A stretch of 47,379 bases of DNA. Origin: Pirellula staleyi DSM 6068. Lineage in GTDB: Bacteria > Planctomycetota > Planctomycetia > Pirellulales > Pirellulaceae. The stretch covers positions 1-47,379 of the forward strand of contig CAMDKL010000027.1 of NCBI GenBank assembly GCA_945900945.1. Reading direction: 5' to 3'. The notes below the pieces were generated by a model, which did no database searches, was not told where the DNA came from, and was given only the letters and a program-made list of their open reading frames with translations. The position numbers and the translations under genes are program-made. This document shows positions 7,802-16,017 of the stretch, one piece after another (within the stretch, counting starts at the first letter, position 1; every line of letters begins with the position of its first letter).

Positions 7802-8649
7802 TCAAGAATCAATTCCATTCACGTGCCTTTACGCTCGTCGAGCTGCTAGTGGTCATTGCCATCATCGGTATTTTGGTTGGACTGCTACTACCTGCCGTGC
7901 AAGCGGCCCGCGAAGCAGCGCGACGTTGTCAGTGTTCCAACAACGTAGGACAGATCATCCTGGGAATTCATAACCACGAATTCAGTTTCGAGCGATTTCC
8001 ATCAGGTACGATCAACACTACGGGTCCAATCCGAAACGAACCGGTGGGGCAACACATCAGTTGGGTAGTCCAAATCTTGCCCTACATGGAACAGCGAGCC
8101 GTTTTTACCGGCATCGACCAATCGCTTGGTACTTATGCGGTGGAGAATGCTCACGCCAGAAGCCAAGTCATCCGCTGGCTTTATTGCCCAAGCCAAAGGG
8201 TTGGTTTGGTTGACAATGTTGCCCCAACAACTTACGCGGGTTGCCACCACGATGTCGAGGCTCCGATCGATACCGACAACAACGGCGTCTTTTTCTTGAA
8301 TAGTCGCATTCGGTTTGATGACATCGATGACGGTTCCAGCAACACGATTTTCATTGGTGAGGTTTCGGACCCCGATGCACTGGGCTGGATGTCGGGTACG
8401 CGAGCCACGCTGCGCAATACGGGATCCATCCAAGGCAGAAGCACTCGAAATGGGTCGATACCGATCCCAAAAAGCGACGACCTACTGCTTGTCGGTGGGT
8501 TCAGCAGTTTTCATACCGGCGGTGCAAATTTTGCGTTTGGGGACGGATCGATCCGATTCATCTCGCAAAGTATTCTTCCAGCACTTTTTCAAAAACTTGG
8601 CAATCGACACGACGGGCAGATGTTGGATTTGGACGACACACACTTCTAA
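7798..8649 (+). CDS. DUF1559 prepilin-type protein with H-X9-DG motif
   Basis: 283 residues. The N-terminus contains a textbook prepilin signal and helix: RAFTLVELLVVIAIIGILVG, cleavable before Phe, with Glu at +5. The sequence LLLPAVQAAREAARRCQC then leads into the DUF1559 (SBP_bac_10) domain. A H-X9-DG motif, FHTGGANFAFGDGSIRF, lies near residues 240-256. This family is expanded to dozens of copies in planctomycete genomes. The proteins are thought to be exported by the type II/type IV pilus-like machinery and to sit at the cell surface; the exact function is unknown. It is the last gene of the coupled cassette and likely its main structural or cargo subunit. Length and motifs fit an intact protein. 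Confidence 0.92.
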   Translation: MIKNQFHSRAFTLVELLVVIAIIGILVGLLLPAVQAAREAARRCQCSNNVGQIILGIHNHEFSFERFPSGTINTTGPIRNEPVGQHISWVVQILPYMEQRAVFTGIDQSLGTYAVENAHARSQVIRWLYCPSQRVGLVDNVAPTTYAGCHHDVEAPIDTDNNGVFFLNSRIRFDDIDDGSSNTIFIGEVSDPDALGWMSGTRATLRNTGSIQGRSTRNGSIPIPKSDDLLLVGGFSSFHTGGANFAFGDGSIRFISQSILPALFQKLGNRHDGQMLDLDDTHF

Positions 8650-9048
8650 GCACCGTAGGCTTTCAACATGCATGATAAGATTAAAGGCTCATACGGTAAT
8701 CCGGGGAGATTCTGTTTTGGTGCTGGCATACTGGGCCAGAGGACAAGCTAGGTGGGACCGCTCGAGCGGGAATCTTCGTCGGTTTGGTCCACCGATCGAG
8801 GCGTACGAAAATAGGATGAAACGTACTGAATCGAATTCAAGCAACGAAACGCCCCAAGATCAATCGAGGCAGGAAAATTTCATGGTAGGAAGATGAAAAC
8901 AAGCTACTTCCGATGGTGATCACCACCATTTGAATTGGGGAAGGCCCCATGGGGCGTTCGATTTCTAGTAAGGTAACGGAATGGAAAAATAACTTCGCAC
9001 TATTCTTGCGTTTGTCGTCCCCATCATCCCACAATTGGATTTCATTTC
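8650..9048. promoter_or_regulatory. 400-bp intergenic region with three perfect 12-bp palindromes
   Basis: No convincing gene is present between the DUF1559 gene and the ceramidase-like gene. The region contains three unrelated perfect 12-bp palindromes: CCGCTCGAGCGG at 8758-8769, TGGTGATCACCA at 8914-8925 and GCCCCATGGGGC at 8944-8955. They could be operator sites or parts of hairpins near the promoter of the ceramidase-like gene. An imperfect inverted repeat near 8650-8700 (ACCGTA-GGCTTT against AAAGGCTCATACGGT) may act as a weak terminator for the pilus cassette, but it lacks a T-run. Confidence 0.35.
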
Positions 9049-10584
9049 ATGTGCAGATTCCCAACTCTTTTTCTTTGGTATGGCCTGTCTGTTTTATGGC
9101 AAGGGGGCAATCTCTCGGCGGACGACGGCCAGAGGGTAGCCGCCCCGAGAATTGGCCAATTGTCGTTTGGCTGGTCCCACGAGAGTATCGTCCCGGAAAA
9201 GCCCGTGGCTGTTGCGGGCCAATACAATACTCGGATTACCGGTGAAGTTTTAGATCCAATTACGGTGACCGCCCTGGCGATCGAGACTCGCGACGAGCAA
9301 GGCGTTATCGAGCAGGCGGTGTGGGTTTCGTGTGACATGGTCGCGATCCGTGGAAGAATTGTCGAGGGGGTTCGCCGAAGGGTAGCTCAGGCTCTACCCG
9401 ATCTCAATGTGCGGAAGATCATCCTATCAGCCACTCATACGCATACTGCTCCAGCGATCACCGACACTCTTGAGACCGAACTCCATCCATATGAATTCGC
9501 TGGGAGTTGGGCATATCGGATTCCCGCTGATCAACAGAACGTCATCCGCCCACTGGAGTATATGGACTTCCTGGAACGGCAAATCTCAGTTGCAATCGTG
9601 AGGGCCTGGGAATCGCGAAAACCTGGCGAGTTCAGTTCGGCGCTGGGGCATGCCTCCATCGCTCGCAATCGGCGCGCTGTCTTTTTCGACGGGACGACCC
9701 GGATGTATGGTCACACGAATGATCCCGCGTTCTCGCACCTTGAGGGGACCTCCGACGATTCGTTGGATGTGCTCTACTTCTGGCGCGACAGCAAGATTAT
9801 CGGGATGGCGATCACCGTTTATTGCCCATCACAGCAGACCGAAGGCTTGAGCGCCTTGTCGGCAGACTTCTGGCACGACACTCGCAAATTGCTTAAGGAG
9901 ATGTACTCTTCAGACCTGTTTGTGTTGTCCTTGACAGGAGCCAGTGGCGATCAGTCACCACACATTCAAATCGATAAATCCGCAGAGAAGAACATGCTTG
10001 AACGGCGCAAGATCAGTGGCCGTCAAGAAACAGCTCGGCGTATCGCGCATGCTGTTCATGATGTTACGGAGGTCGCTCGCGGGGCGATGCGATCCGAGGT
10101 GTGGTTCGAGCATCGCGTGGAGACGATCCCGCTGCCCGTCTGGAAAGTCTCGGAGGAACGCTTCGCACAATCTACCGCAATTGTCGCGGCCGGCCAGGAC
10201 CAATTAGACACGCTCAGCAGCCCGGACTACATTAACTGGCGGGTCAACCGCACAATGTTGGGACGCTACAAACTGCAACAAACCGATCCATATTATCAAA
10301 CAGAAATTCATGTCTTGCGACTCAACGATTTGGCTCTCGCGACGAATCCGTTCGAACTCTTTACGGACTACGGATTGCGAATCAAGGCGCGCAGCCCGGC
10401 CAACCAAACGTCGATCGTCCAGTTGACCTCGGATTGCGCTGCTTACTTGCCGACCGAACGGGCGGTAAAGGGAGGCGGATATAGTGCACGCATTGATGAT
10501 GGTGTGGTCGGTCCTGAAGGGGGTCGTGTACTGGTGGAAAAAACATCACGCCTCTTGCTTGAGTTGTGGCCGGCCCCGAAGTGA
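9049..10584 (+). CDS. Exported neutral/alkaline ceramidase-like hydrolase
   Basis: 511 residues. A hydrophobic N-terminus (residues 4-22, ending near NLSADDG) acts as signal peptide. The mature part starts with a beta-rich domain; the phrase FGWSHESIVPEKPVAVAGQYNTRITG at 40-65 is the usual opening of planctomycete ceramidase-domain proteins. ILSATHTHTAP near residues 124-134 matches the zinc-binding His block of the neutral ceramidase N-terminal domain. True ceramidases hydrolyse the N-acyl bond of ceramide; in planctomycetes the substrate is unknown and these proteins often occur without other sphingolipid genes. The C-terminal immunoglobulin-like domain of classical ceramidases is not present. 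The ATG at 9049 directly precedes the signal peptide. Its stop lies 10 bases before the MFS transporter start, so the two are probably co-transcribed. Confidence 0.8.
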   Translation: MCRFPTLFLWYGLSVLWQGGNLSADDGQRVAAPRIGQLSFGWSHESIVPEKPVAVAGQYNTRITGEVLDPITVTALAIETRDEQGVIEQAVWVSCDMVAIRGRIVEGVRRRVAQALPDLNVRKIILSATHTHTAPAITDTLETELHPYEFAGSWAYRIPADQQNVIRPLEYMDFLERQISVAIVRAWESRKPGEFSSALGHASIARNRRAVFFDGTTRMYGHTNDPAFSHLEGTSDDSLDVLYFWRDSKIIGMAITVYCPSQQTEGLSALSADFWHDTRKLLKEMYSSDLFVLSLTGASGDQSPHIQIDKSAEKNMLERRKISGRQETARRIAHAVHDVTEVARGAMRSEVWFEHRVETIPLPVWKVSEERFAQSTAIVAAGQDQLDTLSSPDYINWRVNRTMLGRYKLQQTDPYYQTEIHVLRLNDLALATNPFELFTDYGLRIKARSPANQTSIVQLTSDCAAYLPTERAVKGGGYSARIDDGVVGPEGGRVLVEKTSRLLLELWPAPK

Positions 10585-10594
10585 CTTTCGATCC

Positions 10595-11989
10595 ATGACG
10601 ATGAGCACGAATTCAACAGCCATGTCAAATACCGGAACCAAATGGATACTGATTGCTGGCTTCACTGCATGGATGTTTGCGGGTCTTGAAAACGGCCTCT
10701 TCGTGTTGATTCATCGGCAGATGATGCGTGAATTGCTTGGTTCTGAAACCGCAGAAACCGTCGTTACGCAGTGGTTCGCATGGAATCAAGCTGCCTTTAT
10801 GTTGGGTGCGGCGTTGGGTGGATGGTGTTTCGGATGGCTGGGCGATCGTGCGGGCAGGACCAAGGCGCTTGGGTGGAGTGTCCTTTGTTACTCACTCCTT
10901 ACCTTGGCGGGATGGTTTGTGCATGATGCGCATGTGATGTGGGGCCTTCGATTTTTGGCATGTCTAGGTTTTGGAGGCACTTGGCCCAATGCCGTTGCAC
11001 TCGTTGCCGAAGCGTACCCTTCTGCGTCCCGTCCCTTCCTTGCTGGACTGCTTGGAACGGCCGCGAACTTTGGGTTCGTGCTGATCGGCTTCATCGGTTT
11101 CGCATGGCCTGTAACGGACATGTCATGGCGGTGGACTTTGATTGTCGGTGGCGTACCAGCTATCCTAGGTGCTTTCATCCTATGTAAAGTACCGGAGTCG
11201 GCTCGCTGGCTTGCAACATGCAAATTGCAAACGTTATCATCATCGTCCAACGGTCTACAACCTGCTGGTCCGAAGACAGTTAATGGCACCTCCTCGCCAT
11301 TCATTGAGCTATTTAGCCCTCCTCTATTACAACGAACGCTTCTAGGAATCGCGTTAGGGGCCGTGCCTGTCATCGGAACCGCTGCGAATGCGAATTGGGT
11401 TGTCCCCTGGACCGATCAAGTTGCTGCACGGCGAGCTACCGAATCCAGCAGCGAGCAGGGTAACAGCAGCAGTAACAGTAGCAGTAGCAGTAGCACCGTC
11501 AAGAAGCCCAAACAAAGCCCCAAAGATAAAGCTTGGACCATGATCACACGTTCAAGCGGTGCGGTCGTCGGCAGCCTGTTAGGCGGAATCATTGCGAGCC
11601 TCGTAGGTCGACGCCTTTCCTATTTTTTAATTAGCCTGGGGACATTTGGTATCAGCACATGGCTGTTCACACAACTGTCGCCTGGCGATCCAAACTTCTC
11701 ATTGTTTGTTTTCCTCCTCGGGTTCTTCGGTGTAAGTTATTTCGGGTGGTTACCTCTTTTTCTACCGGAGTTGTTTCCGACACGGGTTCGTTCAACCGGA
11801 ATAGGAATCGCCTTTAATTCCGGTCGTATCGCAGCCGCACTTGTGGTGATTTTTGTGGGAATTCGAATGTCCAGCTTCGAAGGTGACTATGCAATGATTG
11901 GGTTTTGGACCGGACTGATCTACGTTGTGGGAATGCTGGTGATCTGGCTCGCTCCTCGACACACGCAGGAGTCCGCACCTTCCAAATGA
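10595..11989 (+). CDS. MFS transporter of the sugar/aromatic-acid:H+ symporter type, with a Ser-rich loop
   Basis: 464 residues from ATG 10595 (ATG 10601 is possible); a longer in-frame start would overlap the ceramidase-like gene. About twelve hydrophobic segments are visible. The MFS signature GWLGDRAGRTKALG lies after TM2 at about residue 87, and RWTLIVGGVPAILGAFI with VPESARW fit the TM6 region of sugar/acid symporters. Residues about 290-325, between TM7 and TM8, form an unusual hydrophilic insertion with a poly-Ser tract (about 11 of 16 residues), encoded by AGC/AGT repeats near 11462-11497. The substrate is not clear; sugar acids or aromatic acids are the usual ones. The stop overlaps the start of the aldo/keto reductase (ATGA at 11986-11989). 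This coupling suggests uptake and oxidation or reduction of the same small molecule. Confidence 0.85.
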   Translation: MTMSTNSTAMSNTGTKWILIAGFTAWMFAGLENGLFVLIHRQMMRELLGSETAETVVTQWFAWNQAAFMLGAALGGWCFGWLGDRAGRTKALGWSVLCYSLLTLAGWFVHDAHVMWGLRFLACLGFGGTWPNAVALVAEAYPSASRPFLAGLLGTAANFGFVLIGFIGFAWPVTDMSWRWTLIVGGVPAILGAFILCKVPESARWLATCKLQTLSSSSNGLQPAGPKTVNGTSSPFIELFSPPLLQRTLLGIALGAVPVIGTAANANWVVPWTDQVAARRATESSSEQGNSSSNSSSSSSTVKKPKQSPKDKAWTMITRSSGAVVGSLLGGIIASLVGRRLSYFLISLGTFGISTWLFTQLSPGDPNFSLFVFLLGFFGVSYFGWLPLFLPELFPTRVRSTGIGIAFNSGRIAAALVVIFVGIRMSSFEGDYAMIGFWTGLIYVVGMLVIWLAPRHTQESAPSK

Positions 11990-12948
11990 ACAGCGTAATC
12001 GAGACACCAGCCATACCACCCTTGCCTCGTCGTCGATTAGGTAGAACGGAGCTTCAAGTGTCGGTTGTTGCGTTCGGAGCTGGACCTGTTTCCGGCTTGA
12101 TGACCGGCGACGATCACGCATTGCAAATGGCTGTCGTTCAACGCGCGTTGCAAAACGGTATCAACTGGTTTGACACTGCGGCAGGCTATGGTCAAGGAGC
12201 CTCCGAGTCCAATCTTGGGCGATGTCTGTCCCTCCTTCCAAATGGAAATAATGTCCATGTGGCTACCAAGGTTCGAGTCCTATTCTCTGACTCGCGGCCT
12301 CTCCAGCAGCAAATTTTCGAAGGCTTCCATCAAAGTCTGGAGAGACTGAAACGCAGGTCCGTAACGCTGCTTCAGCTACATAATGGAATCACAAAGCAGC
12401 GAGATGACGAGCCATTTTCTGTATCAGTCGATGATGTCGGTGGGGCAAGCGAGATTATGGATACCCTGATCGAGTTGAAGTCACACGGGCTTGTACTGCA
12501 CCTCGGACTGACGGGTACCGGTTGCAAAGACTCCCTACGAACCGTCATTCGCACCGGCGCATTCGACACGATTCAGATACCTTACAACTTGCTCAACCCG
12601 AGCGCAGGAAAAAACATGGGAAAGGATTTTATCGATCGCAATTATGGAAATGTTTTATCCGACAGTCTTGAGGTGGACATGGGCGCATTTGCGATCCGAG
12701 TCTTTGCAGGCGGAGCTTTGCTCGGTCGCTCTGCGAGCGCCCATACACTTACGACACCGTTTTTTCCATTGGAGCTATACCGTCATGATGGCGCTAAGTC
12801 CGATACTCTGCGGCAAGAGTACGGCGTTACCGAACTTGCGCAACAAGCGATCCGATTTGCGCTGCAACATCAAGCGATCCACTCTGCAATCATCGGCTTC
12901 GGAGCGGAGCAAGAAGTCGATGCTGCGGTCTTGCAACGGAGCGTATGA
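11986..12948 (+). CDS. Aldo/keto reductase
   Basis: 320 residues from ATG 11986, which overlaps the upstream stop; an earlier in-frame ATG at 11905 lies inside the MFS gene. The family opening RRLGRTELQVSVVAFGAG is at 16-33. The catalytic tetrad is intact: Asp63 and Tyr68 in WFDTAAGYG, Lys95 in VATKV and His in LLQLHN near residue 136. The enzyme should reduce a carbonyl or oxidise an alcohol with NAD(P)H. The substrate is unknown but may be what the coupled transporter imports. The C-terminal part, with QAIRFALQHQAIHSAIIGF, is typical of the L-galactose/glucose dehydrogenase-like branch. The gene converges with the Fur-type gene 30 bases downstream; no clear terminator is seen between them. 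Confidence 0.9.
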   Translation: MNSVIETPAIPPLPRRRLGRTELQVSVVAFGAGPVSGLMTGDDHALQMAVVQRALQNGINWFDTAAGYGQGASESNLGRCLSLLPNGNNVHVATKVRVLFSDSRPLQQQIFEGFHQSLERLKRRSVTLLQLHNGITKQRDDEPFSVSVDDVGGASEIMDTLIELKSHGLVLHLGLTGTGCKDSLRTVIRTGAFDTIQIPYNLLNPSAGKNMGKDFIDRNYGNVLSDSLEVDMGAFAIRVFAGGALLGRSASAHTLTTPFFPLELYRHDGAKSDTLRQEYGVTELAQQAIRFALQHQAIHSAIIGFGAEQEVDAAVLQRSV

Positions 12949-12978
12949 TCTACACGGTGATACCTAACGCGTTAAAGC

Positions 12979-13425
12979 CTAGCGAGGGACAGGCTCGCAT
13001 GTCATGCAGTGACCCTTGACAAGAATCTCGCTGATGCGAGAGATATTGAGCGACTTTTTCATTTTTTCATCCGGCAGTTCAATTCCATTCATACACGCAA
13101 CCGTTCCGCATTCTACGCAGACAAAGTGCGGATGGCTGCTGCGGTCGTGCGATGGATCGCGTATCTCGAATCGCCATACGTGGTCACCTAGCTCGGTTCG
13201 GCTGATCAATTCTGCATCCGTCAAATCACTGAGGTTTCTGAAAACGGTTGCCTTGTCGAATCCGATCGGTACGAGTTTATCGGACAACTCGGCGTGTGTC
13301 TGAGGCTTGCTTGCTTTTCGAAGCGTTATAAGAACGGAGATGCGAGCGGGGGTACTCCTTAAGCCTGCAGCTCGTAAGATTTCACGCATTTTTTCTATTT
13401 CATCTGTGTCCTTCATCTTGTTCAT
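12979..13425 (-). CDS. Fur-family metal- or peroxide-responsive repressor
   Basis: 148 residues. The N-terminal winged helix spans about 10-85, with the recognition stretch DKATVFRNLSDLTDAELI at 57-74. The C-terminal dimerisation part contains HPHFVCVECGTV at 98-109, which gives the structural zinc pair Cys103/Cys106 and His98/His100 as likely metal ligands. A second pair, Cys140/Cys143, lies near the C-terminus. Both CxxC pairs are kept, as in PerR and Zur. I cannot decide between Fur, Zur and PerR from this. It is the last gene of the minus-strand operon starting at 21754, 28 bases after the degenerate receiver gene, so it may control that operon or only share its transcript. Confidence 0.85.
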   Translation of the reverse strand: MNKMKDTDEIEKMREILRAAGLRSTPARISVLITLRKASKPQTHAELSDKLVPIGFDKATVFRNLSDLTDAELISRTELGDHVWRFEIRDPSHDRSSHPHFVCVECGTVACMNGIELPDEKMKKSLNISRISEILVKGHCMTCEPVPR

Positions 13426-13453
13426 ACCGTCCCTTTTCTACGCTGGTGGATTG

Positions 13454-13837
13454 CTAAGCAGTCTTTTTGTCGAGGAAACGCGACAGGCGATCTCGGGTGG
13501 CTGGCTCGGAGTATTGTAACTTTCCAAAGCCATACTCGGCGCCCTCTGCCACGGCAGCGAGTTGTTGCTCAGCGTAGTTTGTGATAATCATAGTTGGAAT
13601 TCCTTTGAACGCAGCGTCTTGTTTTAAATGCCGAAGTATTTCGATCCCGTCACTATAGTCGATATCCAGTTTCCGATTGATAACGATGAGGTCCACCTTT
13701 TTTTCGCTTAGCAGTTGCAATGCGTCGCTAAGTTCATGCGCTCGCAATACAACGACGTCATAATTGCCGGTCAGCAATTGCGTTATTGCATAGTGATCGG
13801 GATTGCAATTGCCGATGTCCAAAACTGTTTTTGTCAT
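13454..13837 (-). CDS. Receiver-like domain protein lacking the phosphoacceptor Asp
   Basis: 127 residues made only of a response-regulator-like fold. The strand expected to end in the phosphorylated Asp reads VDLIVIN, so position 54 is Asn. The usual double acidic pair near the N-terminus is reduced to Asp7. Thr86 and Lys106 match the conserved switch Thr/Ser and Lys. The protein probably cannot be phosphorylated in the normal way. It may work as a constitutive protein-binding module. There is no DNA-binding output domain. The start (ATG 13837) overlaps the stop of the large exported protein gene by four bases, showing translational coupling. A coupled cytosolic pseudo-receiver behind exported proteins is unusual. 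Confidence 0.75.
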   Translation of the reverse strand: MTKTVLDIGNCNPDHYAITQLLTGNYDVVVLRAHELSDALQLLSEKKVDLIVINRKLDIDYSDGIEILRHLKQDAAFKGIPTMIITNYAEQQLAAVAEGAEYGFGKLQYSEPATRDRLSRFLDKKTA

Positions 13838-16017
13838 TTTGCGTCTAGTATCGCGTTTTCTAGAGTTCTTACGAGAGTATCCTGCAGGTACTTTTGCATC
13901 AATTGCCGCGTTGTATCGAGCATTGCGTCAATCCGCTTCGTCACTCCAGCCAGAATGGGGCCACGTTCGACGGAAAGAGCACGCCGTTGAATGCCCTCGA
14001 TTTGCTCGGACATATTTTCGAATGATTTTACTCGTTTGAGCTCGTCGAGGAATTTCTCCGCCTTGACCAAGTCCTTCTTACCGATCTCTTGCCGGATTCT
14101 GGACTCCAAAATTTTTCGACGGATCACCAAATCCAGAACTTCGCCTTGCAACCCTTTCAAAAATGCTTCCGTTTCTAATCGACGGCGGTCGTCTGGTAAG
14201 TCGGCTTGTTCGATCGGCTTGATACCGTTTACGATCGGTAGCCTCGCCAACAACGTATCCCCGTTCTTAACATAGTAAAGGTACAATGGGAGATTGATTT
14301 TGATGAACCCCTTTGGCTTCTTGGGAGGTATCGGCGGTTCGGATTTTTCCTCGGATGCAGCTTCTTTTTCAGTCTCTGCGATGCGATTGTCGCTCAACGG
14401 CTTGTTCGATTCTTTTACTTTGGCAAGCGATTCGACATTAGACGAATTATTCGATAAAACGGGAACCGTCGCATCCCTAATTTTGTATTCAGGTGGCGAT
14501 ACTGGTTCACTAGCCAATTTTCGTGCGTTGGCAATACCAGCGGTTTTGCTTTCACCAGGAGGATCGTACTGTATCGTTGGAAGATCATTAAAACCGATGG
14601 GCAGGATCCCTCGCCAGTCTGTTCTGCCAACCATTTGCAAATCTTCACCCCCTGGCGTCCGTCTATATATTTCTGCGCCAACAACAGGACTGCCAGGTGA
14701 TCCTTGCACCGCTAGTTTGAGGCTTGAGTCAGGATATCGTGGGTTCAGCTTGAGGCCAACCCGCTGCGTTCGTCGGTTCTTTGCTGAAGAGAGCGAACCG
14801 CGACTGGCGGTAAAGATCGCTCCATAGAGTCTTGATACGCTGTCGATCCTCTCAGTTACTGCTACGAAGGTAAAAGGAATTACTTGCAACAGGGTGGGAT
14901 TACCATTGGAATCATCCCGTCGAATAATCGGCAAAATGACATCACCTGGAACGACACGAATCGGGTGTTCTTCTTTTGTCAGTAACCCGGCAGCCTTCAC
15001 TCGCAAAACGACAGTCTTAAGATCCGTCTCTTCGAAACGCACAATAGGCGAGAAAACCTCTTTCGCGAGGTCCGCAATGGCTCGTGGAATCTGCTGCTTG
15101 GTGAGCACCTCGGTAGACAGAATCTCGCCCATTCTTCGTACGAATGCGTCCAGTTCCTTCACTTGAATCCTTATCGATTCTCCTGTTTTATCTACGGAGA
15201 CAAGGAATACTTTATCGTTCTCTCTTAGCAAAGCTTCGGGTTGCCATGGCAATCTTGACGGGATTTGTCTTGCGACTTTTGTAAATTTTTCCAGATCCAT
15301 TTTCTGAATGAGGGCAGCGATGGTCTCGCCCGAGGCGAGCTGCATTCGCAATTCATCATTGGTGCCTTCGAATGGTTTGACGATTTCCTTAAAATCAGAC
15401 CATTGCTTTTTTTCAAGAAACGGAGCGATGTCTCTTTGCAAAGCGGAGAACTGTAAGGGTTGGATCGCGATCTGCTTTATCCTTTCAATCGCAGCTTCCA
15501 AAGTGCGAACACTTTGCAAACTGGCTGCTCGAGCCTCGAGGTCCGCCATGATCTCCTTTTCCTCTTTGCTCAGTTTTTTGGGTGGCTTTTTAGGGTCCTC
15601 CGAAGGCTTGGTCGGCGGTGGGTTTAGTTCCAAAAATGCGTTTTTCGCCGAGTCCGATTTCCCAACCACCAAAAGCAACTCGCGAGAAAGCAATTGTTCG
15701 ACGGTCAGCTCGTCTAATCGATAGAGCACAGACCCGAACAAAGCGTCGGGTGTTGACTCGACTTGGGTAGACCATGTCGCGCCAAAATTGATTTCAGCGT
15801 ATTCCGCTATCTTGCGATGGATTTCACGCTCAGACTCCTCACTCAGCGCCAACGAGGGTGAGATGCTCAGCCAGACTTTGACTCGGTACGGCGAATACTC
15901 CCAAATTTCCTGAGCCAAGACCTTTTGGTCCGCAATGCATATCAATGCCACGAGCGATAGGACTAGCACAAAAACGAAACGCCTAGCGGATGGTAGAACG
16001 CGATGGTGTTGATTCAT
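13834..16017 (-). CDS. Large exported protein of unknown function (planctomycete type)
   Basis: 727 residues from ATG 16017, which overlaps the upstream stop (ATGA); a longer in-frame version exists but would overlap the solute-binding gene and place residues before the signal peptide. Residues 15-37 form a signal peptide (FVFVLVLSLVALICIA, then LAQ). The mature part starts EIWEYSPYRVKVWLSISPS. A Pro/Lys-rich linker (PPPTKPSEDPKKPPKKLSK) lies near 140-160. A beta-rich region near 440-500 includes PVVGAEIYRRTPGG and GRTDWRGILPI, which looks like an immunoglobulin-like or carboxypeptidase-regulatory fold. The C-terminal 120 residues are helical and charged. I do not recognise a family with a known function. 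It is the third gene of the five-gene operon and probably acts in the periplasm with its solute-binding and propeller neighbours. Confidence 0.7.
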   Translation of the reverse strand: MNQHHRVLPSARRFVFVLVLSLVALICIADQKVLAQEIWEYSPYRVKVWLSISPSLALSEESEREIHRKIAEYAEINFGATWSTQVESTPDALFGSVLYRLDELTVEQLLSRELLLVVGKSDSAKNAFLELNPPPTKPSEDPKKPPKKLSKEEKEIMADLEARAASLQSVRTLEAAIERIKQIAIQPLQFSALQRDIAPFLEKKQWSDFKEIVKPFEGTNDELRMQLASGETIAALIQKMDLEKFTKVARQIPSRLPWQPEALLRENDKVFLVSVDKTGESIRIQVKELDAFVRRMGEILSTEVLTKQQIPRAIADLAKEVFSPIVRFEETDLKTVVLRVKAAGLLTKEEHPIRVVPGDVILPIIRRDDSNGNPTLLQVIPFTFVAVTERIDSVSRLYGAIFTASRGSLSSAKNRRTQRVGLKLNPRYPDSSLKLAVQGSPGSPVVGAEIYRRTPGGEDLQMVGRTDWRGILPIGFNDLPTIQYDPPGESKTAGIANARKLASEPVSPPEYKIRDATVPVLSNNSSNVESLAKVKESNKPLSDNRIAETEKEAASEEKSEPPIPPKKPKGFIKINLPLYLYYVKNGDTLLARLPIVNGIKPIEQADLPDDRRRLETEAFLKGLQGEVLDLVIRRKILESRIRQEIGKKDLVKAEKFLDELKRVKSFENMSEQIEGIQRRALSVERGPILAGVTKRIDAMLDTTRQLMQKYLQDTLVRTLENAILDAK

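Noticed and set aside
8315-8896. Plus-strand open frame of 193 codons over the end of the DUF1559 gene and the following gap
   Set aside because: It overlaps the conserved H-X9-DG part in another frame and its translation has no family features.
10484-10594. Longer start for the MFS transporter
   Set aside because: The extra 37 residues overlap the end of the ceramidase-like gene and do not fit an MFS N-terminus.
12949-12978. Possible terminator between the converging aldo/keto reductase and Fur-type genes
   Set aside because: The 30-bp gap has no stable stem followed by a T-run on either strand.
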